Shown here piece after piece: positions 52,410 through 62,107 of a DNA stretch of 64,000 nt. The notes beneath the pieces were generated by a model that was not told the origin of the DNA, made no database searches, and saw nothing but the letters and a program-made list of their open reading frames with translations. The position numbers and the translations under genes were made by a program. Within the stretch, counting starts at the first letter, position 1; every line of letters begins with the position of its first letter. This stretch comes from Rs1 sp000416275 (GTDB lineage: Bacteria > Pseudomonadota > Gammaproteobacteria > Pseudomonadales > Balneatricaceae). The stretch is taken from contig OZ251574.1 of the NCBI GenBank assembly GCA_965243635.1, forward strand, positions 930,001 through 994,000, in the 5' to 3' direction.

Positions 52410-54143
52410 ATGATAAGTTGGTTGCGCCGGTTTAATGTGACGACACGTATAATGTCCCTCTCGGTATTTTTTGTTTTTGTGATGATGGCTGAACTTTCAT
52501 TTTTTACGTTTCAGTTGGAAGCTTTGAAAATAAGTAGTGAGCTACAACAGGAAAAAGTTTTAGAAGAAACTGAGAGGTTGGCAGAAGAGTCTAAACAATT
52601 AAAGGTGCGCAGTGAAATACAGCTAATCCTAAAACAATCCCAGAAAATACAAAAAACCTTTGCAGATATGTTGTTTTTATATTTTGATGGCATCGTCACT
52701 GAATATTATGAATCATTAAACGGCGCCAGTGTTGCCGCCGATAGTTTAGAGTCCCAGCTTAAAAACTTATCGACAGAAACTGAGGCAGCGGTACAGGTAA
52801 CAAACATACTTTCGACACTCAGTGAGTATCGAGAATATATGGATAGTGCGGTCAATTACTATCAAAAAGGGAAGGTGAATTTAGCCCAATCTGAGATAGG
52901 AGATGCCAATATAGAGGCCAAAAAATTAAATGACGAGCTTTCGGCATTAAATATGATTTTTCAAAATCGTTTAAATGTTGCTGATGCCAGTGTGGTTGAC
53001 TCATTACAGAAAACCCTAGAGGCAAGTGATGTTGTCAATCAACTCAGTGTTAATGCAGGAAAACAAATCGAAGATGATCAAGGGCTTATTTGGTTGATGC
53101 TGCTGCTTACCCTGCCTATTACCATTGGCGTAGCTATTGTTGTTATCGTGTCAATAACGCGACCACTTAGCCAGCTAAAACAGCAGCTTGTCTCTATAGA
53201 GCAGCATAGTGATTTAACGGAAGTATTATCACTAGAGGGAAAAGATGAAATTAGTGATATGTCTGAGGCGACACAAAATTTACTAGGGAAGCTGCGATTA
53301 ACCTTAGAAGATGTTGGGAATTTGGCCGTTGATCTAGAAAGTGCTGCAAATGAAGGGCATCAAGCGAGTATTAATACCTATAAGCAAAGCACTCAGCAGC
53401 AAGTGCAAAGTGAGGGCATTGCCGCTGCGGCAACCCAGTTAGGGGCTAGTTCAGAAGACATATCCCGGACCACAGGTGAGGGGCTGCTACTGGTTGAAAA
53501 TGTTACTAAGTCCGCAGATGAGGGGCAAAAAAATGTTCAGGCTACCGCAGAGAATATGGATCGCTTAGCTGATCAATTTGACGCTGTTGAGTCGACCGTT
53601 AGTGAGTTAGTAAAACACAGCACCAACATTGGGCAAGTGTTAGATGTAATACGTTCAATCGCTGAACAGACTAATTTATTGGCTCTGAACGCTGCAATTG
53701 AGGCCGCTCGAGCCGGAGACCAAGGCAGAGGGTTTGCTGTCGTCGCGGATGAAGTGCGTACTTTGGCACAGCGAACCAGCGAATCAACCAATGAAATACA
53801 AACAATGGTGGAAGCATTACAGAAATTTTCAACAATTGCGGCTAGTTCAATTACTGCAAACAGAGAACAAGTAGATCACTCAGTGCAACTTTCCGATCAA
53901 GCCAAAGCGTCACTGACTAAAATTGTTGAAGAGTTGAGTCTTTTGACCAAAGCAAATAAAAACATTGCAAATATCACCAGCGAGCAGCAGCAAGCGGTAT
54001 TGGAAGTCGATGAAAATGTACAAAAAGTACGATTATTGGCGTTAAATGTAGAAGAACAGGCTAAAGATTCAACTAATGTCAGTTTATCATTAAAAGAAAT
54101 GGCGTCGAAATTACAACAGCAACTGATGGCCTTTAAACACTGA
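52410..54143 (+). CDS. Methyl-accepting chemotaxis protein
   Basis: The 577 residues follow the classic layout: a short cytoplasmic start, a transmembrane helix at about 17-35 (LSVFFVFVMMAELSFFTF), a helical periplasmic domain to about 225, a second helix at about 226-250 (IWLMLLLTLPITIGVAIVVIV), a HAMP domain, and a long cytoplasmic coiled coil. The hairpin tip EQTNLLALNAAIEAARAGDQGRGFAVVADEVR at about 415-445 contacts CheA and CheW. The conserved adaptation Gln/Glu pairs are visible on both arms. The ligand is unknown. AAAGGATAG precedes the ATG. Confidence 0.93.
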   Translation: MISWLRRFNVTTRIMSLSVFFVFVMMAELSFFTFQLEALKISSELQQEKVLEETERLAEESKQLKVRSEIQLILKQSQKIQKTFADMLFLYFDGIVTEYYESLNGASVAADSLESQLKNLSTETEAAVQVTNILSTLSEYREYMDSAVNYYQKGKVNLAQSEIGDANIEAKKLNDELSALNMIFQNRLNVADASVVDSLQKTLEASDVVNQLSVNAGKQIEDDQGLIWLMLLLTLPITIGVAIVVIVSITRPLSQLKQQLVSIEQHSDLTEVLSLEGKDEISDMSEATQNLLGKLRLTLEDVGNLAVDLESAANEGHQASINTYKQSTQQQVQSEGIAAAATQLGASSEDISRTTGEGLLLVENVTKSADEGQKNVQATAENMDRLADQFDAVESTVSELVKHSTNIGQVLDVIRSIAEQTNLLALNAAIEAARAGDQGRGFAVVADEVRTLAQRTSESTNEIQTMVEALQKFSTIAASSITANREQVDHSVQLSDQAKASLTKIVEELSLLTKANKNIANITSEQQQAVLEVDENVQKVRLLALNVEEQAKDSTNVSLSLKEMASKLQQQLMAFKH

Positions 54144-54452
54144 CAACTTGCCGTACCAGTACCAGTACTTGTAGCAGAGGCACCAATCGTTACTACAAGT
54201 ACTTACTCCAGCACACAGGAAGCTTAACTAGGGCTAGTCATTATGCTGTATTTCTTTATTGATGATTTGGCTCTTAGTTCCAATAAGAAGATGCAGGAGC
54301 TATTCAGAGCCTCTTACATACTGGGAATTTAGCGAGGGGATACGATCGACAGTTAGTTGTGACTGTTCGTTGCCTTTTTGACTTTTGGTTAATACTTACT
54401 ACTCTAATACACAGTAAATTAAATATTTTCTACTCTCTGGGGCTGGATTATT
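54144..54452. other. 309-bp gap, no clear feature
   Basis: It contains the short internal repeat of TACCAGTACCAGTACTTGTAG and its near inverse CTACAAGTACTTACTCC, which could pair as a weak hairpin after the chemotaxis gene. No ORF or repeat element is seen. Confidence 0.35.
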
Positions 54453-54918
54453 ATGAGAAGAGACTTTAATACTTACAGAGCGTATTACAGTTTAAGTAGC
54501 AGAGAAGGTAGTCATTTTTTTCGCATCGTAATCTATATCATGCTCTTAACAGCTAGCGTGGAGCTGATCGCTAAAGAGGTGCGTATCGGAGTGGGAGAGT
54601 TCCCCCCTTATGTTATCAAAAAAGGCAACACCGGCATTCAACTAGAGTTAATAAAAGAAATTTTTTCAGGCACAGGCTACACCCCTGTATTTCAATACCT
54701 TCCGAACTCTAGGATCTTAAAACAGTTCAAAAGAGGTAAATTAGATATTGCTATCAATGTTAATCAGGGGTTGTTTAAAGATAAATTTTACTCTGATGAG
54801 GTCGTTAGCTTCAATAACTATGCAATCAGTCTTAAAAACAACAACTTTAACATTAAAAGCATAAAAGACTTACAAAAGCTGAGCGTACTATCGTTCCAAA
54901 ATGCCAAATTGATCCTAG

Positions 54919-56637
54919 CCTGCATGTTGCACCAACTAGTCACTTGACAATAGTCACTCCATTTATAGCAGTGCCTTGCAAATTTTTCTTAAGCCGCTGG
55001 GTAGATCTAAAATTTAAGAAACTTTTAGTGTAGCTAAGCACACCGAACTGGTTGTTTTTCGAACAACTCGTAGTCGGAAGCCAAACGCTGCCCTCGAACC
55101 TCAATGCTCGTGTTGTAAACTCTGAATTTTATCAAGATGCAGGGCTATCCAGGTTTGAGGAGTCTGCTGGAATAAAGAATGTCAGTGACGCGTTTTAGCA
55201 ATTCAGAAACGGGGCAAGAACTTGGCAACATCAGTTTCACTCTATCTTTATACTGAACAATTCGCACCGCAATTTTGAATAGTTTTAAGCGTATTGTACC
55301 CATTTCTGCTCGCTCTAATACCGTACCCTTTAATGTTTCTAATCGGAATTCATGCATTAATACATAGGCCGCAGCAGAGTAGAAAAGCCGCAATTGATTT
55401 GCCAAAAAGCCTTGATCAGAAGTGCGATCACAGGCCATATCATTTTTCAGCTGCTTGATGAAATTTTCGTCTTGTCCTCGAGCGCAATAAAAATCACAGT
55501 ACAGGGTCTCAGGACTGGCATTGGTAATAGAGGTGACAATATAACGAGGGTTCTTGCCTAGCAGGTTCACTTCTGCTTTTACAATTAAACGACATTCAAT
55601 ACCCATCCAGCTTTTGGCTTTATAGTCTAACTCGTCATATAAGCGCACTTTATAGGGTTCTGGTTGACCTACCAACTTTGCGTTGTGGCGCTTCTCATCA
55701 AGGCAGTGTTTAGCGGCTTTTAGTAAAGAACTCGCCATGGGAGACAACGCTTTATTACCGGGCACACCAAAGATAAAGTCCATGTTGTCATCATCTTGAC
55801 TTAATTGCATTAATTCAGGGTTGGAGAAGTGGCCGTCGCCACGTAAAACGATGTGAACGTTGGCCCAGCGCGATCTAATTTGTTGTATAACGCGTTTCAT
55901 TATCATCGCATTTTCTGCCCCTGTAGGGCGTTTACCTGGACGAAGATAGGTACCAATCAACTTCCCGCTAAAACCCTCAAAAATGGTAAGTGGCAGATAG
56001 CCATAATGGCCGTAATAACGATTGAACAATGCCAGTTCTTGTTGGCCATATACTTGATCTTCAGTGTGATCCATATCAAGAATGATGATGCTGGGCTCTT
56101 TGCTATAGCTATCCATGAAATGATCAATAAACGCTTGAGCCATGCGGTATAAATCTTTGCTATCAACATTTTGGCCTAATCGAGTGAAAGTTGATCCGTG
56201 GGCCAAATCTTGTTCTTCGTCTAATGGCTTTTTTCCCAGAGCCAGTTTAAACATAGGGTCTTTGCGTAGAGAGTTAGAATCGTTAGCATCTTCATAGCCA
56301 CAGGCAAGCTGGATAGTTCTTTGAGTAATGAGATCCTGCATAGAGTGCTTGATATGTGTTTGTCTGCGAGAGTCGCTGATAGCAGCGGCAAGTTTGGTTA
56401 GCAGTTGACTTTGAAGTGCCGTCTCCCGCATCAGTATTGCACCAAAATCAGATGACATAGAGCCACCATCAAAACTGGCGCGTACAGTAAGTCCGTCAAC
56501 AGGGTGGAAATTAAGTGGGGATTGTATAAAATTGGGCATGGTAAGTTCCGGGTTACTTCATCCGAAGTAGTTTTGTGGTAAACCCTATTCTATCAAGGGA
56601 TAGGGCGGAACTTACCATTTTTCATGCAATATGCGGG
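54919..56637 (-). mobile_element. Intact IS1380-family insertion sequence, 1719 bp
   Basis: The ends are CCTGCATGTTGCA at 54919 and TGCAATATGCGGG at 56637, imperfect inverted repeats (11 of 13) of the CC-starting type. CTAG at 54915-54918 and 56638-56641 is the 4-bp target duplication typical of the family. Just inside the right end, GGTAAGTTCCG (about 56540) and CGGAACTTACC (about 56607) form an inverted repeat overlapping the transposase start, possibly limiting its expression. Confidence 0.92.
55145..56539 (-). CDS. IS1380-family DDE transposase
   Basis: The 464 residues contain ILDMDHTEDQVYGQQELALFN with the first catalytic Asp, HIVLRGDGHFSNPELM with the second, and YCARGQDENFIKQLKND with the final Glu region, the layout of IS1380 DDE enzymes. 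The N-terminal RASFDGGSMSSDFGAILMRE and FKLALGKKP are also family features. The gene is full length and uninterrupted, so the IS is probably active. It is unlike the IS1380 fragment at 28153. Confidence 0.93.
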   Translation of the reverse strand: MPNFIQSPLNFHPVDGLTVRASFDGGSMSSDFGAILMRETALQSQLLTKLAAAISDSRRQTHIKHSMQDLITQRTIQLACGYEDANDSNSLRKDPMFKLALGKKPLDEEQDLAHGSTFTRLGQNVDSKDLYRMAQAFIDHFMDSYSKEPSIIILDMDHTEDQVYGQQELALFNRYYGHYGYLPLTIFEGFSGKLIGTYLRPGKRPTGAENAMIMKRVIQQIRSRWANVHIVLRGDGHFSNPELMQLSQDDDNMDFIFGVPGNKALSPMASSLLKAAKHCLDEKRHNAKLVGQPEPYKVRLYDELDYKAKSWMGIECRLIVKAEVNLLGKNPRYIVTSITNASPETLYCDFYCARGQDENFIKQLKNDMACDRTSDQGFLANQLRLFYSAAAYVLMHEFRLETLKGTVLERAEMGTIRLKLFKIAVRIVQYKDRVKLMLPSSCPVSELLKRVTDILYSSRLLKPG

Positions 56638-56957
56638 CTAGGTAAAGAATTTTATAATATGGCGGAAAATAATCCTAGATATAGAGAACTCCACAACCAA
56701 AACTCTCAGATAATGATGATGTATCTAGACCGAATTGAAGTGATAGTGATTGATGATAAAATTTTTAATTTTTTCACTACTCAGTTGAAAAATAAAGATT
56801 TAAATATGATAGCTAGATTCAATCAGGAAGTTGTACTTTCCAGAATACTACCTACTTTATCCTTTCCATTCGTCTTCAATTCAAAGCAAACAAGAGACGT
56901 GTTTAATCGAGGGTTAAACCGAATAAAAGCCACAGCCAAATATAAATATATATTAAA

Positions 56958-56993
56958 CCTGAATTGGTGACTTATAAGTAAAGAGTGAGAGAC
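56958..56993. repeat. Element A end remnant
   Basis: CCTGAATTGGTGACTTATAAGTAAAGAG resembles the left end of element A. It encodes the last codons and stop of the split solute-binding gene and touches an element B. Confidence 0.5.
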
Positions 56994-56998
56994 CTTTG

Positions 56999-57168
56999 CA
57001 TAACGTTGCGAGCGAAGATAAGACCAGGCAAAAACCGGCGAGATAAAGCAGTCAGTGTGCCCTTCTTTATGGGTATTATTGGTGTGAGTAAGCATATTGA
57101 GCCGGTTTTTAACGCGGTATTACCGAGCGCAGTTATCATACCCTCTGGATAAGTTATGCAAAGGTCTC
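56999..57168. repeat. Element B, long form, reverse orientation
   Basis: Starts GAGACCTTTGCATAACGTTGCG and ends CTTATGCAAAGGTCTC region (AAGTTATGCAAAGGTCTC). The flanks AGTGA and AATGA differ at one base. It lies between the split gene and the histone-deacetylase-like gene. Confidence 0.88.
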
Positions 57169-57211
57169 AATGATAATATTTATTCAATTGGAAACAGCCG
57201 CGACAGCGCAC

Positions 57212-58132
57212 TTAAGACTTCAGCAGTGCTTTAAGGTGAGCGACTGCGGTTCTGCCTAATGCATTGATTGCATATCCTCCCTCCAGCATAGAAATGATTC
57301 TTCCCGCAGCGTGCTTATCTGCTAATTGAACTAATTTTTCAGTGAGCCAATGATAATCTGGGTCGGTGAGTGAGTGCCCTGACATCTGATCGGCGATGTG
57401 CCCATCAAAGCCGGCAGAAATAAGTATCAGCTGCGGCGAGAACTTGTCGATCAGATCAAACCATTCACTGACCGCTATACGGTAATCTGCGCTGGATATA
57501 TCTGCAGCTAGTGGCAAGTTATGAATATTACTAGCCTTTGTTGCAGTATCGCTAAAAGGATAGAACGGGTGCTGAAAACTGGAAAAAAGGAGTATTTTAG
57601 GATCACCTTCAACAATGCTTTGGGTGCCATTTCCATGATGAACATCGAAATCGACAATCACCACTCTCTCAATATTATACTGTTGAATAGCGTATTTAGC
57701 CGCCACTGCAATGTTATTAAAAAAGCAGAAGCCCATCGCCTGGTGCTTTTCAGCGTGATGACCTGGCGGTCTAACTGGGCAAAACACCGCACGGTGTTGC
57801 TTACTCATCACTAAATCAACTGCCATAATACCTGCCCCCGCTGCATATTCTGCGGCTTGTAATGTGGCGGGCATCATTAGTGTATCCGGGTCAATCTGGA
57901 TGCTGCCTTCAGTGGGGGCCTGTTGATAAAGTTGCTCAATATACGCTTTGTCATGAGCGGCAGTGAGTTGTTGCAGTGATACTTTATCTGATTGATATTG
58001 TGGACAGACAAAGCTTAACCCCGAGCTAATTATTTGATCATTGATTACACTGAGCCTAGCGGGTTGTTCAGGGTGATCTGGTCCCATATCATGCGCAATG
58101 CACAGTGGGTGTGAAACGATAGCAACTGACAT
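57212..58132 (-). CDS. Histone deacetylase family protein
   Basis: The 306 residues carry the arginase/deacetylase-fold signatures RPPGHHAEKHQAMGFCFFNN with the tandem histidines at about 126-127, IVDFDVHHGNGTQ with the zinc-binding Asp and His at about 164-170, SAGFDGHIADQM with the second zinc Asp, and EGGYAINALG. Bacterial members deacylate small molecules or proteins. This one belongs to the class II-like family, not AcuC by context. No acu or polyamine genes are nearby, so its substrate is unknown. Confidence 0.92.
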   Translation of the reverse strand: MSVAIVSHPLCIAHDMGPDHPEQPARLSVINDQIISSGLSFVCPQYQSDKVSLQQLTAAHDKAYIEQLYQQAPTEGSIQIDPDTLMMPATLQAAEYAAGAGIMAVDLVMSKQHRAVFCPVRPPGHHAEKHQAMGFCFFNNIAVAAKYAIQQYNIERVVIVDFDVHHGNGTQSIVEGDPKILLFSSFQHPFYPFSDTATKASNIHNLPLAADISSADYRIAVSEWFDLIDKFSPQLILISAGFDGHIADQMSGHSLTDPDYHWLTEKLVQLADKHAAGRIISMLEGGYAINALGRTAVAHLKALLKS

Positions 58133-58294
58133 TTTATATCCTCTCTATAATCCCTTTTCGAATATTGCATACCACCGCAGATGGCTTTTCCTGATCCCTA
58201 AGCATATGAGATATATGCAAATATTGGTGTAGATATTAATTTACACCTGTTTTAAAATCATTTACTGAGCCCAGTGGTACAGTTAAGAGTTTTA

Positions 58295-58382
58295 TCCCGT
58301 TTTAAAACCAAAATCTTGCGCTTTGCATTCACTTTGAGACTATGCTCAGGGATTGTATTCACTTTGCAGGCACGGATTCAGG
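58295..58382. repeat. Element A, degenerate right end
   Basis: AAACCAAAATCTTGCGCTTT, CATTCACTTTGAGAC, and a second ATTCACTTTGCAGG before CACGGATTCAGG. It looks like an element A end with an internal duplication. It stands between the deacetylase-like gene and the CoA-transferase gene. Confidence 0.6.
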
Positions 58383-58384
58383 TA

Positions 58385-60223
58385 TTAGTGCAGTTTTAAT
58401 TCAAAGTGTACTTCATCTTGATCCTGGCGAACAACACAGAAATTGAATGCTAAGAAAATATTTTGCATCGGTTTATTATCACGACGCGTATAGGCGAGCA
58501 CAGCATCTATATTGCGCTGTTCGGCTATGTTAATTAACCATTGCAGTAGCGTCCTGGCCATCCCTTTGCCCTGCTGTTCTTCGCGCACCACAAACGCCAC
58601 TTCAACCTGTCGATTTGGCTTAGATTCGGTTGGCTGAATTAAGTAGTAGCGCCCAACCGCATGAATAGTCTCTTGCGGCCCATTTTTACTGGTAATACAC
58701 AGTGCAATATCTTTACTTTGATCAACCGCTACCAAACTTGAAGATGTTTCTCGTGACATTCGAGTAGGCCGGTAGTTATAGCGCATTAATAACGTTTCTT
58801 TTTTGTGCGAGTAAAAGAACTCTTGTAAATGGCGCTCATCAGAAGGGGCTAAAGGGCGCAGTACATAAGGTTGATTAGCTAAGCAGAGCTTTTTAACCGA
58901 TACCTTACCTAGTTCAGGGATAGGTTTAGGGGATTGTAATTGGTAGTGGGGAACGCGCATGTGTTGGCGGACTTGGCTGAGCAGTTCGTCTCTAAATTTT
59001 GGATGTGCTACTTTGATCAATTCCAGTGCCCTCTCGCGGATACTTTTTCCTCTCAGCGTCGCTATACCATATTCAGTCACCACGTAATGCACATCACCGC
59101 GCGACGTAACCACTCCACTACCTTCAGTGATAAATGCCGTAATCTTAGAGACAGTGCCATTTTTAGCCGTGGAAGGCATCGCAATAATAGGTTTGCCACC
59201 TTTGCTCATCGAGGCACCGCGAATAAAATCAACTTGGCCACCGATGCCACTGTAAAATTGATAGCCTATTGAATCGGAAACAACTTGGCCGGTTAAATCA
59301 ACCTCTATGGCACTATTTATCGACACCATATTGTCATTTTTAGCGATATTAACCGGTGAGTTAACGTATTCACTAGGATGAAACTCTATATGTGAATTTT
59401 GATCGACAAAGTCATATAATTTTTTGCTACCCATACAAAAACTGGTGATAATTTTTCCTTGATGAAAGCTTTTTTTACGATTATTAATCACCCCGGATCG
59501 TACCAGATCGATTAAACTATCACTGAACATCTCGGTGTGAACACCGAGATCTTTATGATCCTGCAAATAACACAGTACTGCGTCTGGTATCTTGCCTATG
59601 CCAAGTTGTAAAGTGTCGCCATCTTCAATGAGCAGCGAGACGTACTGGCCAATTTGTTCGGTTACAGGGTCTAGCTTCGCTGGGAATAGCTCGCTTATCG
59701 GTGCTGATATTTCAGTGCTAAAGTCGATTTCATCTATATGAATAAAGGCTTGGCCGTTAGTGACAGGCATTTGTGGATTGATTTGAGCGACCACAATTTT
59801 TGCTGATTTCGCCGCGGCGCTAACGATATCTACAGACACACCAAACGAACAATAGCCGTAATTATCCGGTGGACTGACCATAATCAGAGCTACATCTAAG
59901 GCCAGTATCTGATCCTGAAATAGTGAGGGAATCTCGGAGAGGAAACAGGGAGTGTAATCAGCATAACCAGCGGCAACTTCATCTCTGACACCAGGGCCGA
60001 GAAACAGTGAGTTAATTTTAAACAGATCTCGATACTCAGGCTGGGCCCAAATCGGGGTTTCTAAAGTGAGGATATGCACTAGTTCAATATCGGTGAGGTT
60101 ATCCGCACCTTTAATTAACTGTCGCATTAAGGCATGAGGGGCCGCTGCATTTGATCCAATGAACATTCGATCCCCTGATACTAAAATTTTTTTCCAGTCT
60201 AATTTTTGCGTTCCGTTAGTCAC
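58385..60223 (-). CDS. Acetyl-CoA hydrolase/transferase fused to a GNAT domain
   Basis: The first about 430 residues are a class I CoA-transferase/acetyl-CoA hydrolase of the 4-hydroxybutyrate CoA-transferase type: GDTLQLGIGKIPDAVLCYL, NSAIEVDLTGQVVSDSIG, GIGGQVDFIRGASMSKGGKPIIAMPS and the conserved DVHYVVTEYGIATLRGKSIRERALELI. The remaining about 180 residues form a GNAT N-acetyltransferase with the acetyl-CoA loop EEQQGKGMARTLLQWL. The fusion is a known bifunctional architecture found in many proteobacteria. It may link acyl-CoA handling to an acetylation step. The glutamate nucleophile of CoA-transferases is probably within NSAIEVDLTG. Confidence 0.9.
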   Translation of the reverse strand: MTNGTQKLDWKKILVSGDRMFIGSNAAAPHALMRQLIKGADNLTDIELVHILTLETPIWAQPEYRDLFKINSLFLGPGVRDEVAAGYADYTPCFLSEIPSLFQDQILALDVALIMVSPPDNYGYCSFGVSVDIVSAAAKSAKIVVAQINPQMPVTNGQAFIHIDEIDFSTEISAPISELFPAKLDPVTEQIGQYVSLLIEDGDTLQLGIGKIPDAVLCYLQDHKDLGVHTEMFSDSLIDLVRSGVINNRKKSFHQGKIITSFCMGSKKLYDFVDQNSHIEFHPSEYVNSPVNIAKNDNMVSINSAIEVDLTGQVVSDSIGYQFYSGIGGQVDFIRGASMSKGGKPIIAMPSTAKNGTVSKITAFITEGSGVVTSRGDVHYVVTEYGIATLRGKSIRERALELIKVAHPKFRDELLSQVRQHMRVPHYQLQSPKPIPELGKVSVKKLCLANQPYVLRPLAPSDERHLQEFFYSHKKETLLMRYNYRPTRMSRETSSSLVAVDQSKDIALCITSKNGPQETIHAVGRYYLIQPTESKPNRQVEVAFVVREEQQGKGMARTLLQWLINIAEQRNIDAVLAYTRRDNKPMQNIFLAFNFCVVRQDQDEVHFELKLH

Positions 60224-60511
60224 TTGATACTCCCGTACTTCTGTAATTATCAGCCGTTGATAAGTCTATTTAGTATCGCACGATTTTTAATCTATGTAAT
60301 TGATGTATATCCATAGCAACCTATTAAAATTTAGCATAAAACATGTAATATTGAGGGTTTCTTATTTAGGGGAGGCTCTGAATATGCGACGCACGCTCTG
60401 TAGGGCTGCTAAGGAATAGGAGCTTTCTAAAAAACGAGCGACAGGGATTAAGCTACAATCAGGGCGTATTCAAAGTTTTTAATCGTCATAAATTAGTTAA
60501 GGGGTTCTAAT

Positions 60512-61033
60512 ATGTCCAACATCAACATCAACATCAACATCAACATCAACATCAACATCCGTGCAGCATCGATAGACGACGCATCCACTATTCTGCACTT
60601 CATCACTGAGCTAGCGATTTATGAAAAAGCAGAAGAGCAAGTACTAGCCACGGTTGCAACCATAGAAAGCAGTATCTTTGCAGAAAAATCTAATGTACAT
60701 GCGCTGATTTGCGAATTGGCTGGTGAGCCAATTGGAATCGCTATTTACTTCTACAACTATTCTACTTGGCTGGCAAAAAACGGTCTTTATTTGGAGGATC
60801 TATACGTGACAGAAAAACACCGCGGCATAGGTGCAGGGAAGAAGATTTTGCAGCATTTAGCGTCGATAGCTATCGCCAATAACTGCGGTAGATTTGAATG
60901 GAGCTGCCTAGATTGGAACACTCCCTCTAGAGAATTTTATACCTCGATAGGGGCTGTCGCGCAATTAGAGTGGGTTGGCTATCGTATGAGCGGCGAGAAA
61001 TTGCGAAGCTTTGCTGCCACTGCAAATATATAG
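60512..61033 (+). CDS. GNAT family N-acetyltransferase with N-terminal Asn-Ile repeat
   Basis: The 173-residue GNAT protein has ILHFITELAIYEKAEEQVLAT, LYLEDLYVTEKHRGIGAGKKIL with the acetyl-CoA loop, and WNTPSREFYTSIGAV, as in diamine or polyamine acetyltransferase-like proteins. Its start is MS followed by seven NI dipeptides, encoded by a perfect AACATC hexanucleotide repeat. An AAGGGG ribosome site lies before the ATG. The repeat is not needed by the fold, which begins at IRAASIDDA. It is followed by an element B. Confidence 0.88.
   Translation: MSNININININININIRAASIDDASTILHFITELAIYEKAEEQVLATVATIESSIFAEKSNVHALICELAGEPIGIAIYFYNYSTWLAKNGLYLEDLYVTEKHRGIGAGKKILQHLASIAIANNCGRFEWSCLDWNTPSREFYTSIGAVAQLEWVGYRMSGEKLRSFAATANI
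60518..60559 (+). repeat. Seven perfect copies of AACATC in a coding start
   Basis: Seven uninterrupted copies encode seven Asn-Ile dipeptides. Six-base units keep the frame, so copy number changes the N-terminal length by two residues each without inactivating the gene. Confidence 0.95.
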
Positions 61034-61070
61034 CAAGCTAAGCAGTAGTTAAGCCGGCATTTATTCTCTA

Positions 61071-61173
61071 AGACCTCTGCATAACTTACCCAAAGTGAGG
61101 GGCACACTGACTCCGCTATATGGCCGGTTTTTGTCTGGTATTACCTTCACTCGTAACGTTATGCAGAGGTCTC
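61071..61173. repeat. Element B, 103-bp form, with target duplication
   Basis: Starts AGACCTCTGCATAACTTACC and ends GTTATGCAGAGGTCTC. CTCTA flanks it at 61066-61070 and 61174-61178. The left interior part is missing (CCCAAAGTGAGGGGCACACT follows the end directly), a different deletion from the 65-bp form. Confidence 0.9.
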
Positions 61174-61370
61174 CTCTAATTAGAGAGTATTTCTACACAC
61201 TGAGGTCTTACTATGGTGCCTTCCTTGGTTTATATGCAATTACTGATACTGTTAATTGTCGCGGTCGGCCGGCAATGGCAACTTATTTACCTAGTAAATC
61301 AGTTGGCTTGTAACCGATTATAGAGCAGGCAGTCGTCTATTTTAAACGGCTAGCTCTAGCCTGAATACTA

Positions 61371-61530
61371 CCTGAGTCAGTGGCGTCACAGTACCGTATA
61401 GCCCAAGCTATTGATTCTGCAGGGGTTAGAAAAAACCCACTGAATCTACGAGTGCAGCTAAGATTTTTCAATTCCACTGTAGAGCCAATATTCTCACACT
61501 CTGTATTCACTTTGAAGTCACAGACTCAGG
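61371..61530. repeat. Element A, reverse orientation, with target duplication
   Basis: Starts CCTGAGTCAGTGGCGTC and ends CACAGACTCAGG. TACTA flanks it at 61366-61370 and 61531-61535. Both tips carry the same T-to-G style change, keeping the inverted repeat matched. Confidence 0.9.
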
Positions 61531-61546
61531 TACTATTAAAACAAGT

Positions 61547-61807
61547 CTACGAAGATTGGTGCAATAGTTGATTTCTTTGTCTCTTTAATTGAAAGATTTT
61601 ATAGCCGCTCCACACCATCAACACCACCCCAAAAATAAACATCCCATCGACGGTGGTACTATCATTGAGAATGGCTAAAAACGCATCACCATCGGTGTAA
61701 AACCTGGCGTAAACAGCCAGTAAAAAAATTGCCGTTCCCGGCATGTCGGCCAACCTTGCCACTAAAATTTTTTTGTCTATTGCTTGAATTTCCTGTTCTA
61801 TACTCAC
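61547..61807 (-). CDS. Small two-helix membrane protein, unknown function
   Basis: The 86-residue protein has a charged N-terminus with an acidic-basic helix (EQEIQAIDKKILVARLAD), two hydrophobic helices at about 23-37 and 52-70 (VDGMFIFGVVLMVWSGYKIF) and a basic tail. The start is a GTG at 61807 with GGGGGG six to seven bases upstream. The family is not recognised. It stands alone between two element A copies. Confidence 0.55.
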   Translation of the reverse strand: MSIEQEIQAIDKKILVARLADMPGTAIFLLAVYARFYTDGDAFLAILNDSTTVDGMFIFGVVLMVWSGYKIFQLKRQRNQLLHQSS

Positions 61808-61983
61808 TTTAATCCCCCCGTAAAATTAAAAGACCGCTGATTTTACCTTTAGCCGAAGCAGATAGCGAGACTCTGCTTTCGCAGCAGGCAATGAGCCGTA
61901 CTCATTGCTGATACGAGTAGGACCTAAGTACCAACAGTGCTGTAAGTAGGCTTATCTCCAACTATTCCCAGAATAGGTTAATA

Positions 61984-62107
61984 CCTAAATCAGTGACTTC
62001 ACTGCACTATATTAGCGCAAGCTCTTGATTCTACAGCGGGTGTTTTTCAATTCCACTGTAGAACCAATATCTTACACTCTGTATCCACTTTGAAGTCAGG
62101 GATTCAG
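61984..62107. repeat. Element A, partial, reverse orientation
   Basis: Starts CCTAAATCAGTGACTTC and ends CAGGGATTCAG. The centre is deleted (GCGGGTGTTTTTCAATTCC joins the two arms). No target duplication remains. Confidence 0.82.

Larger units (their letters stand above)
54453..56970 (+). pseudogene. Periplasmic solute-binding protein (family 3) split by an IS1380-family element
   Basis: The N-terminal part (54453-54918) has a signal-peptide-like helix (IVIYIMLLTASVELIAKE) then VRIGVGEFPPYVIKKG and LDIAINVNQGLF, as in SBP_bac_3 proteins. The C-terminal part resumes at 56642 in the plus strand. Joining across one copy of CTAG restores the frame exactly: FQNAKLILG, then KEFYNMAENNPRYRELHNQ, and on to DVFNRGLNRIKAT. 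The repaired protein would have about 265 residues, normal for the family. The final codons overlap an element A remnant, so the native C-terminus may also be altered. The gene cannot make a full product. Confidence 0.88.
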
